64,000 nucleotides of DNA from Brevibacillus aydinogluensis (GTDB lineage Bacteria > Bacillota > Bacilli > Brevibacillales > Brevibacillaceae). The DNA lies in the NCBI RefSeq assembly GCF_031954365.1, contig NZ_JAUSVZ010000001.1, one strand, 5' to 3'. Position 1 is the stretch's first letter, and the number at the start of each line of letters is the position of its first letter. Under the pieces are notes generated by a model. That model was not told where the DNA came from. It did not search any database and saw only the letters and a program-made list of their open reading frames with translations. Below are positions 33,725 to 42,664 of this stretch, piece by piece. The position numbers and the translations under genes were made by a program.

Positions 33725-33774
33725 GGAAAACGGATCTGCACCTGCCTGGCCGCTTGCGCCGGGCGGGGGCCGTC

Positions 33775-33810
33775 ATCAGCATCTGCACTGCGCGGATGCT
33801 GATTTTTTTA
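33775..33810 (+). terminator. Terminator of trxA
   Basis: A 9-bp stem ATCAGCATC / GATGCTGAT with an 11-nt loop and a T-run of seven. Confidence 0.85.
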
Positions 33811-33926
33811 TGCCAGCGCAAACACTCGTGTTTCGCCGCAAAACGTGGTAACATGGGGACGGAACGTATATTCCCGCCCGCGCGGGAAGGCCGTTGGTCC
33901 GGATATGAAGAAAGGAGGGGGCAGCC

Positions 33927-35756
33927 GTGAACAGCTCCTTGAAAGACAAGCTGGCCGTCCTGCCGGAGAAGCCGGGCTGCTACCTGATGAAAAACAAGGA
34001 CGGAGACATCATCTACGTGGGCAAGGCCAAAGTGCTGAAAAACCGCGTCCGTTCCTACTTTGTAGGCAGTCACGACGGCAAGACGCAATTACTGGTCAGC
34101 GAAATTGCCGATTTTGAATACATCGTCGTTTCTTCGGGGATCGAAGCGCTGATTTTGGAGTGCAACCTGATCAAGCAGCACAATCCGCGCTACAATGTAA
34201 TGCTGAAGGACGACAAAACCTATCCGTACATCAAGGTCACCAATGAAAAACATCCGCGCCTGGAAATCACCCGCAAGGTGGTCAAGGACAAGGCGCGCTA
34301 TTTTGGTCCCTACGCCAATGCGGGAGCGGCATCCGAGGTGAAAAAGCTGCTGGATCGCCTCTACCCGTTGCGGAAGTGCAAAACGCTGCCGAAGCAGGTG
34401 TGTCTGTACTACCACCTGGGGCAGTGTTTGGCTCCCTGTGTTCACGAGGTGCCTGCGGAAGAGAATCAGCGGCTGGTGGAAGAGATCTGCCGTTTTCTCG
34501 ACGGCGGCCACGAGGCGGTCAAGCAGGAGCTGACGGAAAAGATGCTGCAGGCAGCGGAAAACATGGAGTTTGAACGCGCCAAGGAGCTTCGCGACCAAAT
34601 CCGCAGCATCGAAGCCGTGATGGAAAAACAGAAGGTGACGTTTACCGACACGGTGGACCGGGACATCATCGGCTTTGCTGTCGACAAGGGCTGGATGTGC
34701 ATCCAGATCTTCTACATGCGGCAGGGCAAGATGATCGAACGGGAGACGACGTCGTTCCCGTATTACGGCGACGAGACGGAAGATTTCATGACCTACGTCA
34801 CCCAGTTTTACTACGACAAGCAAAACGCGCTGCCCAAGGAGATTTTGCTGCCGGAACGAAGCGAGCCGGAGTTGCTGGCGGGGTGGCTGGGCGTCAAGGT
34901 GTACGCGCCCAAGCGAGGGAAAAAGCGGGAACTGGTGCAGATGGCGTCCGAAAACGCGCGGATTGCCCTGCAGGAAAAATTTGCGCTGATGTCCAAGGAC
35001 GATGCGCGGACGATCCAGGCGGTGCACAATCTGGGGCACATCCTTGGGATTGGCACGCCGCACCGCATCGAAGCATTTGACAACTCCAACATTCAGGGCA
35101 CGACACCGGTGTCAGCGATGGTGGTCTTTACCGATGGCCGGCCGGACAAGAAAGAGTACCGCAAATTCAAGATCAAAAGCGTGGAGGGGCCGGACGACTA
35201 CGGGGCGATGCGGGAAGTGATTCGCCGCCGCTACACCCGCCTGCTGAAGGAAAGCCAGCCGCTGCCCGATCTTATCGTCATCGACGGCGGCAAGGGGCAG
35301 ATCAGCGCGGCGATGGACGTGCTGGAAAACGAGCTGGGTCTCTACATCCCCGTCTGCGGCCTGGCCAAGGACGAAAAGCACCGGACCGCGCAGTTGCTCT
35401 ACGGCGATCCGCCGGAGCCGGTGGAGCTTCGCCGGGACAGCTACGAGTTTTACCTGCTGCAGCGAATTCAGGACGAGGTGCACCGCTTTGCCATCACATT
35501 TCACCGGCAGGCGCGCAGCAAGACGATGCTCTCGTCACGGCTGGACGAGATTCCCGGTGTTGGCGAAAAGCGGCGCAAGCTGTTGTTCCAGCATTTTGGC
35601 TCGCTGAAAAAAATGCGTGAAGCGACCGTGGAAGACTTCCGGCAGATCGGCATCGGCGACAAGCTGGCCCGAGAGATCCTGCGCCACCTGCGACAACAGG
35701 CGGACGGGGATGCAAACGGAGCATCCGGCGAAACAGACAAAAAGGCTGACGCCTGA
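33927..35756 (+). CDS. uvrC: Excinuclease ABC subunit C
   Basis: 609 residues. N-terminal GIY-YIG nuclease domain (PGCYLMKNKDGDIIYVGKAK near 13-32), UVR motif near 200-235 (MEFERAKELRDQIRSIE), RNase H-like second nuclease (EAFDNSNIQGTTPVSAMVVF near 377, VIDGGKGQ near 453, LAKDEKHR near 477) and C-terminal helix-hairpin-helix pair (IPGVGEKRRKLL, IGIGDKLAREIL). It incises DNA on both sides of a lesion in nucleotide excision repair. It starts with GTG 33927 behind AAAGGAGGGGG. Confidence 0.97.
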   Translation: MNSSLKDKLAVLPEKPGCYLMKNKDGDIIYVGKAKVLKNRVRSYFVGSHDGKTQLLVSEIADFEYIVVSSGIEALILECNLIKQHNPRYNVMLKDDKTYPYIKVTNEKHPRLEITRKVVKDKARYFGPYANAGAASEVKKLLDRLYPLRKCKTLPKQVCLYYHLGQCLAPCVHEVPAEENQRLVEEICRFLDGGHEAVKQELTEKMLQAAENMEFERAKELRDQIRSIEAVMEKQKVTFTDTVDRDIIGFAVDKGWMCIQIFYMRQGKMIERETTSFPYYGDETEDFMTYVTQFYYDKQNALPKEILLPERSEPELLAGWLGVKVYAPKRGKKRELVQMASENARIALQEKFALMSKDDARTIQAVHNLGHILGIGTPHRIEAFDNSNIQGTTPVSAMVVFTDGRPDKKEYRKFKIKSVEGPDDYGAMREVIRRRYTRLLKESQPLPDLIVIDGGKGQISAAMDVLENELGLYIPVCGLAKDEKHRTAQLLYGDPPEPVELRRDSYEFYLLQRIQDEVHRFAITFHRQARSKTMLSSRLDEIPGVGEKRRKLLFQHFGSLKKMREATVEDFRQIGIGDKLAREILRHLRQQADGDANGASGETDKKADA

Positions 35757-35780
35757 CGAGTGCGGGCATCAGCCTTTTTT
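35739..35780. terminator. Shared terminator of uvrC and the racemase gene
   Basis: AAAAAGGCTGA (35739-35749) pairs with TCAGCCTTTTT. The uvrC stop lies in the loop. A- and T-runs on both sides make it work in both directions. Confidence 0.82.
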
Positions 35781-35787
35781 ACGTGTG

Positions 35788-36477
35788 TCATCCAAGAGCC
35801 CGCGTCACGGCTTCCTCCGCGTGGATGCGTGTGGAGTCAAACAGCGGCACAAGCATATCCTCCGGTTTGATCAGCAGAGTGATTTCCGTGCAGCCGAGGA
35901 TGACGCCCTCCGCTCCGCGGCGAACGAGGCCGTCCATTACCCGCAGGTACTCCTGCTTGGACTTTGGCAATACGTTTCCCAGGCACAACTCTTCAAAAAT
36001 AATGCGGTTGACGATGGCGCGGTCAGGCTCGTCCGGCACCAGCACTTCTACTCCGTATCGGCGCATCCGTTCGCGGTAGAAGGGAAATTCCATGGTGTAA
36101 CGGGTGCCCAGCAGGCCAACGCGCCGAATTCCGCGCTGAACAATCCGCTCTGCCGTGGCGTCGACGATGTGCAGCAGGGGAATTGCCACCGCTTGTTCAA
36201 TCGCCTCCGCGTTGTTGTGCATGGTGTTGGTGCAGAGCACGATGAAGTCGGCTCCCGCCCGTTCCAGCGCCTTTGCCGCATGTGCAAGCGCTGCACCGGC
36301 GTCGTCCCAGCGCCCCTCACGCTGAAACGCCTCGATCTGTGCAAAGTCGACGCTGTACATGATGCAGCAGGCGGAGTGCAGGCCGCCCAGGCGCTCTTTG
36401 ACGAGCTGGTTGATCAACCGATAGTATTCGAGCGACGATTCCCAACTCATTCCTCCAATCAGGCCGATCGTCTTCAT
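35788..36477 (-). CDS. Aspartate/glutamate (amino-acid) racemase family protein
   Basis: 229 residues. It begins MKTIGLIGGMSWESSLEYYR, typical of the YgeA/RacX branch; the two catalytic Cys lie in IVLCTNTMHNN near 80 and VILGCTEITLL near 192. It is PLP-independent and interconverts L- and D-amino acids, in Bacillus often for D-amino acids released by stationary or sporulating cells. ATG 36477 has GGGGG 7 bases upstream; an ATG two codons earlier is closer to the same G-run. It is transcribed against uvrC. The substrate cannot be read from the sequence. Confidence 0.88.
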   Translation of the reverse strand: MKTIGLIGGMSWESSLEYYRLINQLVKERLGGLHSACCIMYSVDFAQIEAFQREGRWDDAGAALAHAAKALERAGADFIVLCTNTMHNNAEAIEQAVAIPLLHIVDATAERIVQRGIRRVGLLGTRYTMEFPFYRERMRRYGVEVLVPDEPDRAIVNRIIFEELCLGNVLPKSKQEYLRVMDGLVRRGAEGVILGCTEITLLIKPEDMLVPLFDSTRIHAEEAVTRALG

Positions 36478-36623
36478 TCGCATACCCCCAACATGAAATC
36501 TATGAAATTGAGAAATAATATACAATTTTCGGTATCATCTGGCAATAAGGGCTATGACAGAAGTTACGGCTCGTACAGGCACGGACTTTACCATGATGCT
36601 GCAAACTTTAATGAAATTTCTGA

Positions 36624-36652
36624 TTGAACCGCCTTCGTACACGTGGTATAAT
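36624..36652 (+). promoter_or_regulatory. Sigma-A promoter of the lysine riboswitch-lysC transcript
   Basis: TTGAAC at 36624-36629, 17-bp spacer, TATAAT at 36647-36652 preceded by TGG (extended -10). About 33 nt before the riboswitch. Confidence 0.8.
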
Positions 36653-36692
36653 CCCATACAAACAGCATAACAAGCCTCACTTCCCGTTAGGA

Positions 36693-36874
36693 GTGAGGTA
36701 GAGGCGCGAAAACCATGAGTACCTCCCTGAGATCGGGCATCTGTGACGGGTACGGGAAAGGGGAATTCGCCGAAGTACGGAGAAAGGCCCGCTTCCTCCG
36801 TGCTGGGTCTGCGTTGAATAAGCGCAGGACTGTCATCCGTGCAATTCCCGTTGCCGGATGGAGAGCTATCTCAC
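36693..36874 (+). promoter_or_regulatory. Lysine riboswitch (L-box)
   Basis: The conserved core can be read in order: GAGGTAGAGGCGCGA, AGTA, GAAAGGGGAATTCGCCGAAG, GCTGGGTC, GTTGAATAAGCGCAGGACTGTCATC (in blocks), and GGATGGAGAGCTATCTCAC closing P1 with GTGAGGTAG. It matches the B. subtilis lysC L-box. Bound lysine would stabilise P1 and allow the downstream terminator to form. Confidence 0.95.
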
Positions 36875-36965
36875 GATGTCGGTTGAGAATGGAACAGGGG
36901 ATGTTCTGTCATGCTCAACTGTTCACGTGGCCAAGGGAAGGAGGAACCGGTATGTCGAACTGGCA

Positions 36966-37001
36966 GGCAGTGACAGGTGTATCCTCGTCGCTGCCTTTTT
37001 T
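36966..37001 (+). terminator. Riboswitch-controlled terminator in the lysC leader
   Basis: GGCAGTGAC / GTCGCTGCC (9 bp, one G.U) with a 12-nt loop and TTTTTT, 92 nt after the aptamer and 115 nt before lysC. Confidence 0.88.
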
Positions 37002-37116
37002 GCAAGAGTGAGAAATAATAATAGTGAAACGAAGATGGCCTGAGAAGATGGCCTGATGAAAGAAGAATCCAAAGAGATATGTGAACATGTTGAATAGGAA
37101 AAGGGAGAGAAGCCGC

Positions 37117-38358
37117 ATGGGGTTGATCGTGCATAAATACGGAGGCACCTCCGTAGGTACCATTGAACGGATTATGAAAGTAGCGGACCGGATTATTCAA
37201 TATAAGGAAGCTGGACACGACATGGTCGTCGTCGTGTCGGCAATGGGCAAGTCCACGGACGTGCTGGTGGATATGGCCAAACAGATTTCCCCCTACCCGT
37301 CGGAGCGGGAGATGGACATGCTGCTGGCGACTGGCGAGCAGGTGTCGATTGCGCTGTTGGCGATGGCGCTGCACCAAAAGGGGTATGACGCCATTTCTCT
37401 GACGGGCTGGCAGGCGGGAGTGACGACCGAGTCGATCCACGGCAAGGCCCGGATCACCCATATTGAGACGGAACGAATCCGAAGGGAACTGGCGCGCGGC
37501 CGGGTCGTCATCGTGGCTGGATTTCAGGGCGTCAGCGAAGCAGGCGAGATCACCACGCTGGGCCGCGGCGGTTCGGACACGTCCGCGGTGGCGCTGGCAG
37601 CCAGTCTCAACGCGGACAAATGCGAAATTTTCACAGATGTGGCCGGCGTCTACACTGCCGACCCGCGTGTGGTTCCGACGGCGAGCAAACTGGACAGCAT
37701 CTCGTATGATGAAATGCTCGAACTGGCCAACCTGGGGGCGGGCGTGCTGCATCCGCGCTCGGTGGAGGCAGCCAAGACCCACAAGGTCCGGCTGGTCGTC
37801 CGCTCCAGCTTTACGACAGAAGAAGGCACGTACGTAGAGGAGGGTGCGCATATGGAAACAGGAAGAGTAGTTAGCGGCGTCGCCCACGACGAAGACGTCG
37901 CAAAGGTGACGGTTGTGGGGATGCCTGCACGCGTAGGCACGCTGTCCCGGCTGTTCAACACGCTGGCGGATCACCAGGTAAACGTGGATATCATCATCCA
38001 AAGCTCGTATGACGCGGCCGTGACCAACATTTCCTTCACGGTGGCAGGAAGCGACTTGAAAAAGACGCTCGATACGCTGAACGCCCACCGCGAGCAGCTC
38101 GGTTTTGAAAAAGTGGAATGCGAAGAGGGCTTGTCCAAGGTCTCGATTGTCGGAGCCGGCATGGTGAACAATCCGGGCGTGGCCGCCGAGATGTTCCGCG
38201 TGCTGGCCGAGCAGGAGATCACGATCAAAATGGTTTCCACGTCTGACATTAAGGTGTCCTGCGTCATCCCGGCGGAACACACCGAGCGGGCCGTGCGCAG
38301 CCTGCACACCGCATACGGCCTCGACGTGGCGGAAACAGCTGTCGTACACGGAGTATGA
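37117..38358 (+). CDS. lysC: Aspartokinase (lysine-sensitive type), alpha subunit
   Basis: 413 residues. Kinase motif KYGGTSVGT at 6-14, GFQGVSEAGEITTLGRGGSDTSA (in blocks) near 136-160 for ATP and aspartate, and two C-terminal ACT domains from about 250 that bind the feedback inhibitor. It phosphorylates aspartate at the entry to lysine, diaminopimelate, threonine and methionine synthesis; diaminopimelate also supplies the cell wall and dipicolinate for spores. ATG 37117 has GGGAGA upstream. It is controlled by the L-box in front, and a second product starts inside it. Confidence 0.95.
   Translation: MGLIVHKYGGTSVGTIERIMKVADRIIQYKEAGHDMVVVVSAMGKSTDVLVDMAKQISPYPSEREMDMLLATGEQVSIALLAMALHQKGYDAISLTGWQAGVTTESIHGKARITHIETERIRRELARGRVVIVAGFQGVSEAGEITTLGRGGSDTSAVALAASLNADKCEIFTDVAGVYTADPRVVPTASKLDSISYDEMLELANLGAGVLHPRSVEAAKTHKVRLVVRSSFTTEEGTYVEEGAHMETGRVVSGVAHDEDVAKVTVVGMPARVGTLSRLFNTLADHQVNVDIIIQSSYDAAVTNISFTVAGSDLKKTLDTLNAHREQLGFEKVECEEGLSKVSIVGAGMVNNPGVAAEMFRVLAEQEITIKMVSTSDIKVSCVIPAEHTERAVRSLHTAYGLDVAETAVVHGV
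37852..38358 (+). other. lysC: Internal in-frame start: aspartokinase beta subunit
   Basis: ATG 37852 inside lysC is preceded by GAGGAGGGTGCGCAT, a near-perfect ribosome site that also encodes alpha-subunit residues. The product would be 168 residues, exactly the two ACT domains. B. subtilis aspartokinase II is known to make its beta subunit by internal initiation at the equivalent place, giving an alpha2beta2 enzyme. Confidence 0.82.
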
Positions 38359-38392
38359 CCCGCTGACAGCCCAATACGGAACACACATGCTG

Positions 38393-38430
38393 TCCCCCTT
38401 TTTTCGCCGCGGAAAAAGGGGGATTTTCTT
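38393..38430 (+). terminator. Terminator of lysC
   Basis: TCCCCCTTTTT and GAAAAAGGGGGA form the stem, with TTTTCTT following. Confidence 0.8.
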
Positions 38431-38527
38431 CTAGTGGGATGTTTGCGGGAAATCGCGTGGCAGCGGCAGCGCGATGCCTCGCCTCCCCGCTCCTGCCCGG
38501 TCGGCTCACTTTCGTCCCGGCCAGACC

Positions 38528-38974
38528 TTACCAGTGAACGGTAATCAGGACGCTGCCCGTCTCCTCCGTCTCCATCCGGGTTTTCATCTCCCGCTGCTTC
38601 CAACGGCCGACAGCACCGGCGATGATCCCGCACTCCAGAGAGAGGGAACGGTTGATGCGTTCGGGCGACATGTAGCGATAGATGGTATGGGTCAGCCGAT
38701 AACGAATCTGCCGCTCCCCGTCTTCCAACAGGTCCAGTTTGCCCAGCCCCAGACGGATAAAGGGAAACACCAGACCGTTGGCGGAGCGGATGGGAATCTG
38801 CCGCCCCATTTCCTTTCCCAACCAGTGGAGAATGGGCGGTTCGCTTTCGCCCAAAAGCGAGCGGGTGAGGTGCTCGCGCAGTAAGTGATAGCCCAGATAG
38901 GGCATGTGGATGCGCTCAATATCTGCGATGATGCGGGAAGGCAGCAAGGCTTCCAGTTGATCCGGTTCTTTCAC
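38528..38974 (-). CDS. yslB: YslB-family protein (DUF2507)
   Basis: 148 residues. The order of conserved blocks (PYLGYHLLREHLTRSLLGE near 25, ILHWLGKEMGRQIPI near 48, LECGIIAGAV near 112, VLITVHW at the end) fits YslB, which in B. subtilis also lies between lysC and sdhC. The fold is related to V4R/heme-NO-binding-like domains; its function is unknown. It starts with GTG 38974 behind GGAGGG. Here it is on the opposite strand to lysC and sdhC, unlike in B. subtilis. Confidence 0.8.
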   Translation of the reverse strand: MKEPDQLEALLPSRIIADIERIHMPYLGYHLLREHLTRSLLGESEPPILHWLGKEMGRQIPIRSANGLVFPFIRLGLGKLDLLEDGERQIRYRLTHTIYRYMSPERINRSLSLECGIIAGAVGRWKQREMKTRMETEETGSVLITVHW

Positions 38975-39178
38975 GTCACGACCCTCCTTCCCGGCTGCAG
39001 GCCGCGCGAGGCTTGTCCCCTGTCGGACCCTCCTGCGGCCGCCAGGTCTATTACAGCCGGTTTGCTCTACCTGTTTGGTAACAGATTATGAGAGAGCGGC
39101 CGAATCTATGACAGATTCATAGAAAAATCGGACGATTAATACGTGTAATCCAACAATGGAATTAGTCTATTCACTGTC

Positions 39179-39207
39179 TTGACGCTCTCTGTAGACAGGA
39201 GTACAAT
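39179..39207 (+). promoter_or_regulatory. Sigma-A promoter of sdhCAB with long leader
   Basis: TTGACG at 39179-39184, 17-bp spacer, TACAAT at 39202-39207. The start near 39214 leaves a leader of about 170 nt before sdhC, with pairing segments TTGCCCA (39226-39232) / TGGGCAA (39310-39316). Nothing else is seen in the 38975-39383 gap. Confidence 0.75.
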
Positions 39208-39383
39208 TGGTTGTGGTTCAACGTTTTGCCCAACTTTTTTCCGTTTTCCGACACAATTTGTCTGGCTGTGTAGCAGGGGGGCAGGCAGCTGCCGTCATGT
39301 CTAACCGGCTGGGCAATGGGTTAGGATAGTGGGGAAAAGATTAACCAAAGAACGCTACTTACAATTGAAAGGGGGACCATTGT

Positions 39384-39995
39384 ATGGCAAAAGGCCATAG
39401 CTTTCTGAACCACAAGCTGCATTCTCTTCTCGGTTTGTTCCCAATCGGGCTGTTCCTCTTGTTCCACTTGACAGCGAACTATCAGGCAACCCGGGGACCG
39501 GAAGCTTTCAACCAGGTAGTAGGAATGATTGAAAACGTTCCATTCCTGCTCGCCGTGGAATTCATCTTCATCTACATTCCCATCCTGTTCCATGCTGTGT
39601 ACGGGATCTACATTGCCTTCCAGGCGAAACACAATGTGGGCAGCTTCGGACATTTCCGCAACCACATGTTCCTCTGGCAGCGCCTTACGGGAATCATCAC
39701 ACTCATCTTTGTCGCTTGGCACGTGTACGAAACGCGCATTCAAAAAGCGCTGGGTGCCGAAGTGAACTTTGACATGATGACCAACATTCTCAGCAGTCCG
39801 CTGATGGTTGTCTTCTACACGATCGGGATTCTCAGCACCGTGTTTCACTTTTCCAACGGGCTCTGGTCGTTCCTCGTACACTGGGGCATCACCGTCGGTC
39901 CACGTTCCCAGCGTTTCGCCACTTATCTGACCATGGGCATTTTTGTAATCGTTTCGCTCATTGGCTTGCGGGCGATGTCTGCATTCATTCTGTAG
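39384..39995 (+). CDS. sdhC: Succinate dehydrogenase cytochrome b558 subunit
   Basis: 203 residues with five membrane helices. It begins MAKGHSFLNHKLHSLLGLFP; His residues that fit the two heme ligand sets occur in LLFHLTANY near 28, LFHAVYGIY near 70, FVAWHVYETR near 113 and VFHFSNGLW near 155. It anchors SdhAB and passes electrons to menaquinone. AAAGGGGGA precedes the ATG. The spacing of 18 bp to sdhA indicates one operon. Confidence 0.95.
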   Translation: MAKGHSFLNHKLHSLLGLFPIGLFLLFHLTANYQATRGPEAFNQVVGMIENVPFLLAVEFIFIYIPILFHAVYGIYIAFQAKHNVGSFGHFRNHMFLWQRLTGIITLIFVAWHVYETRIQKALGAEVNFDMMTNILSSPLMVVFYTIGILSTVFHFSNGLWSFLVHWGITVGPRSQRFATYLTMGIFVIVSLIGLRAMSAFIL

Positions 39996-40013
39996 GGATT
40001 GGGGGACTCATTC

Positions 40014-41771
40014 ATGGCAAAAGGTAAACTGATCATTGTCGGCGGCGGCCTTGCCGGATTAATGGCTACGATCAAAGCAGCAGAAAAGGGCGTTCCCGTA
40101 CAGTTGTTCTCCCTGGTTCCGGTAAAGCGTTCTCACTCCGTCTGTGCCCAGGGTGGTATCAACGGTGCGGTGAACACCAAAGGGGAAGGCGACTCCACCT
40201 GGGAGCACTTCGACGATACCATTTACGGCGGCGACTTCCTGGCCAACCAACCGCCTGTTAAAGCAATGTGTGACGCCGCACCGGGCATCATCTACATGCT
40301 CGACCGGATGGGTGTCATGTTCAACCGTACACCGGAAGGTCTGCTGGACTTCCGCCGTTTCGGGGGGACCAAGCATCACCGTACCGCGTTTGCCGGTGCA
40401 ACGACCGGACAGCAGCTCCTCTACGCGCTGGACGAGCAAGTGCGCCGCTTTGAAACGGAAGGTCTCGTGACCAAGTACGAATACTGGGATTTCCTCGGGG
40501 TTGTTCTGGACGATGCCGGCACCTGTCGTGGGATCACGGCGCAAAACCTGCGTACCGGCGAGATTCAATCCTTCCGTGCCGACGCCGTCATCCTGGCAAC
40601 CGGGGGACCTGGCATCATCTTCGGCAAATCGACCAACTCGATCATCAACACCGGTACGGCGGCATCTGCGGCGTACCAGCAGGGCGTCATTTACGCGAAC
40701 GGCGAAATGATTCAGATTCACCCGACCGCCATCCCGGGCGACGACAAGCTGCGCCTGATGTCCGAGTCGGCCCGCGGTGAAGGCGGACGCGTCTGGACTT
40801 ACAAGGACGGCAAACCGTGGTACTTCCTCGAAGAAAAGTACCCGGCCTACGGCAACCTGGTGCCGCGCGACATCGCCACCCGCGAAATCTTCCACGTCTG
40901 CGTGGATCTGAAGCTGGGCATCAACGGCGAAAACATGGTGTATCTCGACCTGTCCCACAAAGATCCGAAAGAACTGGACGTCAAACTTGGCGGTATTATC
41001 GAGATCTACGAGAAGTTCGTGGGCGATGACCCGCGCAAGGTACCGATGAAAATCTTCCCGGCCGTGCACTACTCGATGGGCGGCATGTGGGTAGACTACA
41101 ACCAAATGACCAACATCCCGGGTCTGTTCGCTGCGGGTGAGTGCGACTACTCCCAGCACGGTGCGAACCGCCTCGGTGCCAACTCCCTGCTCTCCGCGAT
41201 CTACGGCGGCATGGTGGCAGGTCCGAAGGCAATCGAATACATGAACGGTCTGGAACAGTCCTGCGACGTTCTTCCCTCCACGCTGTACGACAGCTACACG
41301 AAGAAAGAGCAGGAGAAATACGACAACATCCTCAAGATGGACGGCACCGAAAACGCGTACCTCCTGCACAAGGAACTGGGCGAGTGGATGACCGACAACG
41401 TGACCGTCGTGCGCTACAACGACCGCCTGAGAAAGACGGACGAAAAAATTCAGGAACTGATGGAGCGCTACAAACGGATCAACATCAATGACACGAGCAA
41501 ATGGAGCAACTCCGGCGCAACCTTCACTCGTCACCTGTGGAACATGCTGGTGCTTGCCCGCGTTATCACGATCAGCGCACTGATGCGCGACGAAAGCCGC
41601 GGCGCTCACTACAAACCGGAGTTCCCGGAACGCGACGACGAGAAGTTCCTGAAAACGACGATGGCCAAATTCAATCCGGAGACCACCGCACCGGAGATCT
41701 ACTACGAAGACGTGGATATTTCGCTGATTCCGCCGCGTAAGCGCGACTACACGTCCGACAAGAAGAAGTAA
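40014..41771 (+). CDS. sdhA: Succinate dehydrogenase flavoprotein subunit
   Basis: 585 residues. FAD-binding IIVGGGLAGLMA near residue 8; SHSVCAQGGINGA near 42 carries the His that binds FAD covalently; IHPTAIPGDDKLRLMSESARGEGG (in blocks) near 237-257 forms the active site with a catalytic Arg. The C-terminal IPPRKRDYTS is as in Bacillus. It oxidises succinate to fumarate. ATG 40014 has GGGGGA upstream; a TTG at 39999 is less likely. Very similar to B. subtilis SdhA (586 residues). Confidence 0.97.
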   Translation: MAKGKLIIVGGGLAGLMATIKAAEKGVPVQLFSLVPVKRSHSVCAQGGINGAVNTKGEGDSTWEHFDDTIYGGDFLANQPPVKAMCDAAPGIIYMLDRMGVMFNRTPEGLLDFRRFGGTKHHRTAFAGATTGQQLLYALDEQVRRFETEGLVTKYEYWDFLGVVLDDAGTCRGITAQNLRTGEIQSFRADAVILATGGPGIIFGKSTNSIINTGTAASAAYQQGVIYANGEMIQIHPTAIPGDDKLRLMSESARGEGGRVWTYKDGKPWYFLEEKYPAYGNLVPRDIATREIFHVCVDLKLGINGENMVYLDLSHKDPKELDVKLGGIIEIYEKFVGDDPRKVPMKIFPAVHYSMGGMWVDYNQMTNIPGLFAAGECDYSQHGANRLGANSLLSAIYGGMVAGPKAIEYMNGLEQSCDVLPSTLYDSYTKKEQEKYDNILKMDGTENAYLLHKELGEWMTDNVTVVRYNDRLRKTDEKIQELMERYKRININDTSKWSNSGATFTRHLWNMLVLARVITISALMRDESRGAHYKPEFPERDDEKFLKTTMAKFNPETTAPEIYYEDVDISLIPPRKRDYTSDKKK

Positions 41772-41789
41772 GAGGGGAGGGAACTGATC

Positions 41790-42539
41790 ATGGCCGAAAA
41801 GTTTGTCCACTTGATTATCACTCGTCAAGACAGCCCTGACAGCACTCCGTACAAGGAAGAATTCAAGATTCCGTACCGTCCGAACATGAACGTGATTTCG
41901 GCGTTGATGGAAATACAGCGCAATCCGGTGAACGCGCAAGGTCAAAAAACGACACCGGTCAACTGGGAATCCAACTGTCTGGAAGAGGTGTGCGGCGCGT
42001 GCTCCATGGTGATTAACGGCAGACCGCGCCAGGCGTGTTCCGCTCTGATCGACAAGCTGGAGCAGCCGATCCGTCTGGAACCGATGAGCACCTTCCCGGT
42101 ACAGCGCGACCTGTCCGTAGACCGCAGCCGCATGTTCGACGCGCTGAAACGCGTCAAGGCATGGATTCCGATCGACGGTACCCACGACCTGGGACCGGGT
42201 CCGCGCATGCCGGAAGTGGAACGTCAATGGGCGTACGAACTGTCCAAGTGCATGACCTGCGGTGTCTGCCTGGAAGCGTGCCCGAACGTCAACCAAAAAT
42301 CGGCGTTTATCGGTCCGTTTGCCATCTCCCAGGTGCGTCTGTTCAACCAGCATCCGACTGGTGCGATGCACAAACATGAGCGTCTGGAAGCGCTGATGGA
42401 AGACGGCGGCATCGCCGACTGCGGAAACTCGCAAAACTGCGTGCAGGCTTGTCCGAAAGGCATTCCGCTGACGACTTCCATCGCTCACATGAACAAAGAG
42501 ACGACCAAACACGCGCTGAAGAAATTCTTCTTCTCCTGA
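41790..42539 (+). CDS. sdhB: Succinate dehydrogenase iron-sulfur subunit
   Basis: 249 residues. The 2Fe-2S cluster Cys are in CLEEVCGACSMVINGRPRQAC near residues 66-86. The 4Fe-4S/3Fe-4S Cys are in KCMTCGVCLEACPN near 155 and CGNSQNCVQACPKG near 212. It carries electrons from FAD in SdhA to the heme subunit. GGGAGGG lies before the ATG. It is the last gene of sdhCAB, closed by a 16-bp stem terminator. Confidence 0.97.
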   Translation: MAEKFVHLIITRQDSPDSTPYKEEFKIPYRPNMNVISALMEIQRNPVNAQGQKTTPVNWESNCLEEVCGACSMVINGRPRQACSALIDKLEQPIRLEPMSTFPVQRDLSVDRSRMFDALKRVKAWIPIDGTHDLGPGPRMPEVERQWAYELSKCMTCGVCLEACPNVNQKSAFIGPFAISQVRLFNQHPTGAMHKHERLEALMEDGGIADCGNSQNCVQACPKGIPLTTSIAHMNKETTKHALKKFFFS

Positions 42540-42560
42540 TTTTTTCAGGGGATGACAGAC

Positions 42561-42600
42561 AACAGGCGTGCAAACCGTTACTGTGGTTTGCACGCCTGTT
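42561..42600. terminator. Terminator between sdhB and the convergent MFS gene
   Basis: A perfect 16-bp stem AACAGGCGTGCAAACC / GGTTTGCACGCCTGTT with an 8-nt loop. There is no long T-run, but its strength and convergent position fit a shared terminator. Confidence 0.75.
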
Positions 42601-42664
42601 TGCATGTCGGTATCTGCCTGGAATCATGTTCGAGCCGTTTTCCCGAGTGAGCGCCGTGCGATGG

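Noticed and set aside
40059..42605. A long minus-strand open frame (about 850 codons) opposite sdhA and sdhB
   Set aside because: It mirrors the codon structure of two certain genes on the plus strand. Its translation is rich in His/Arg/Val with no domain, and no ribosome site is present.
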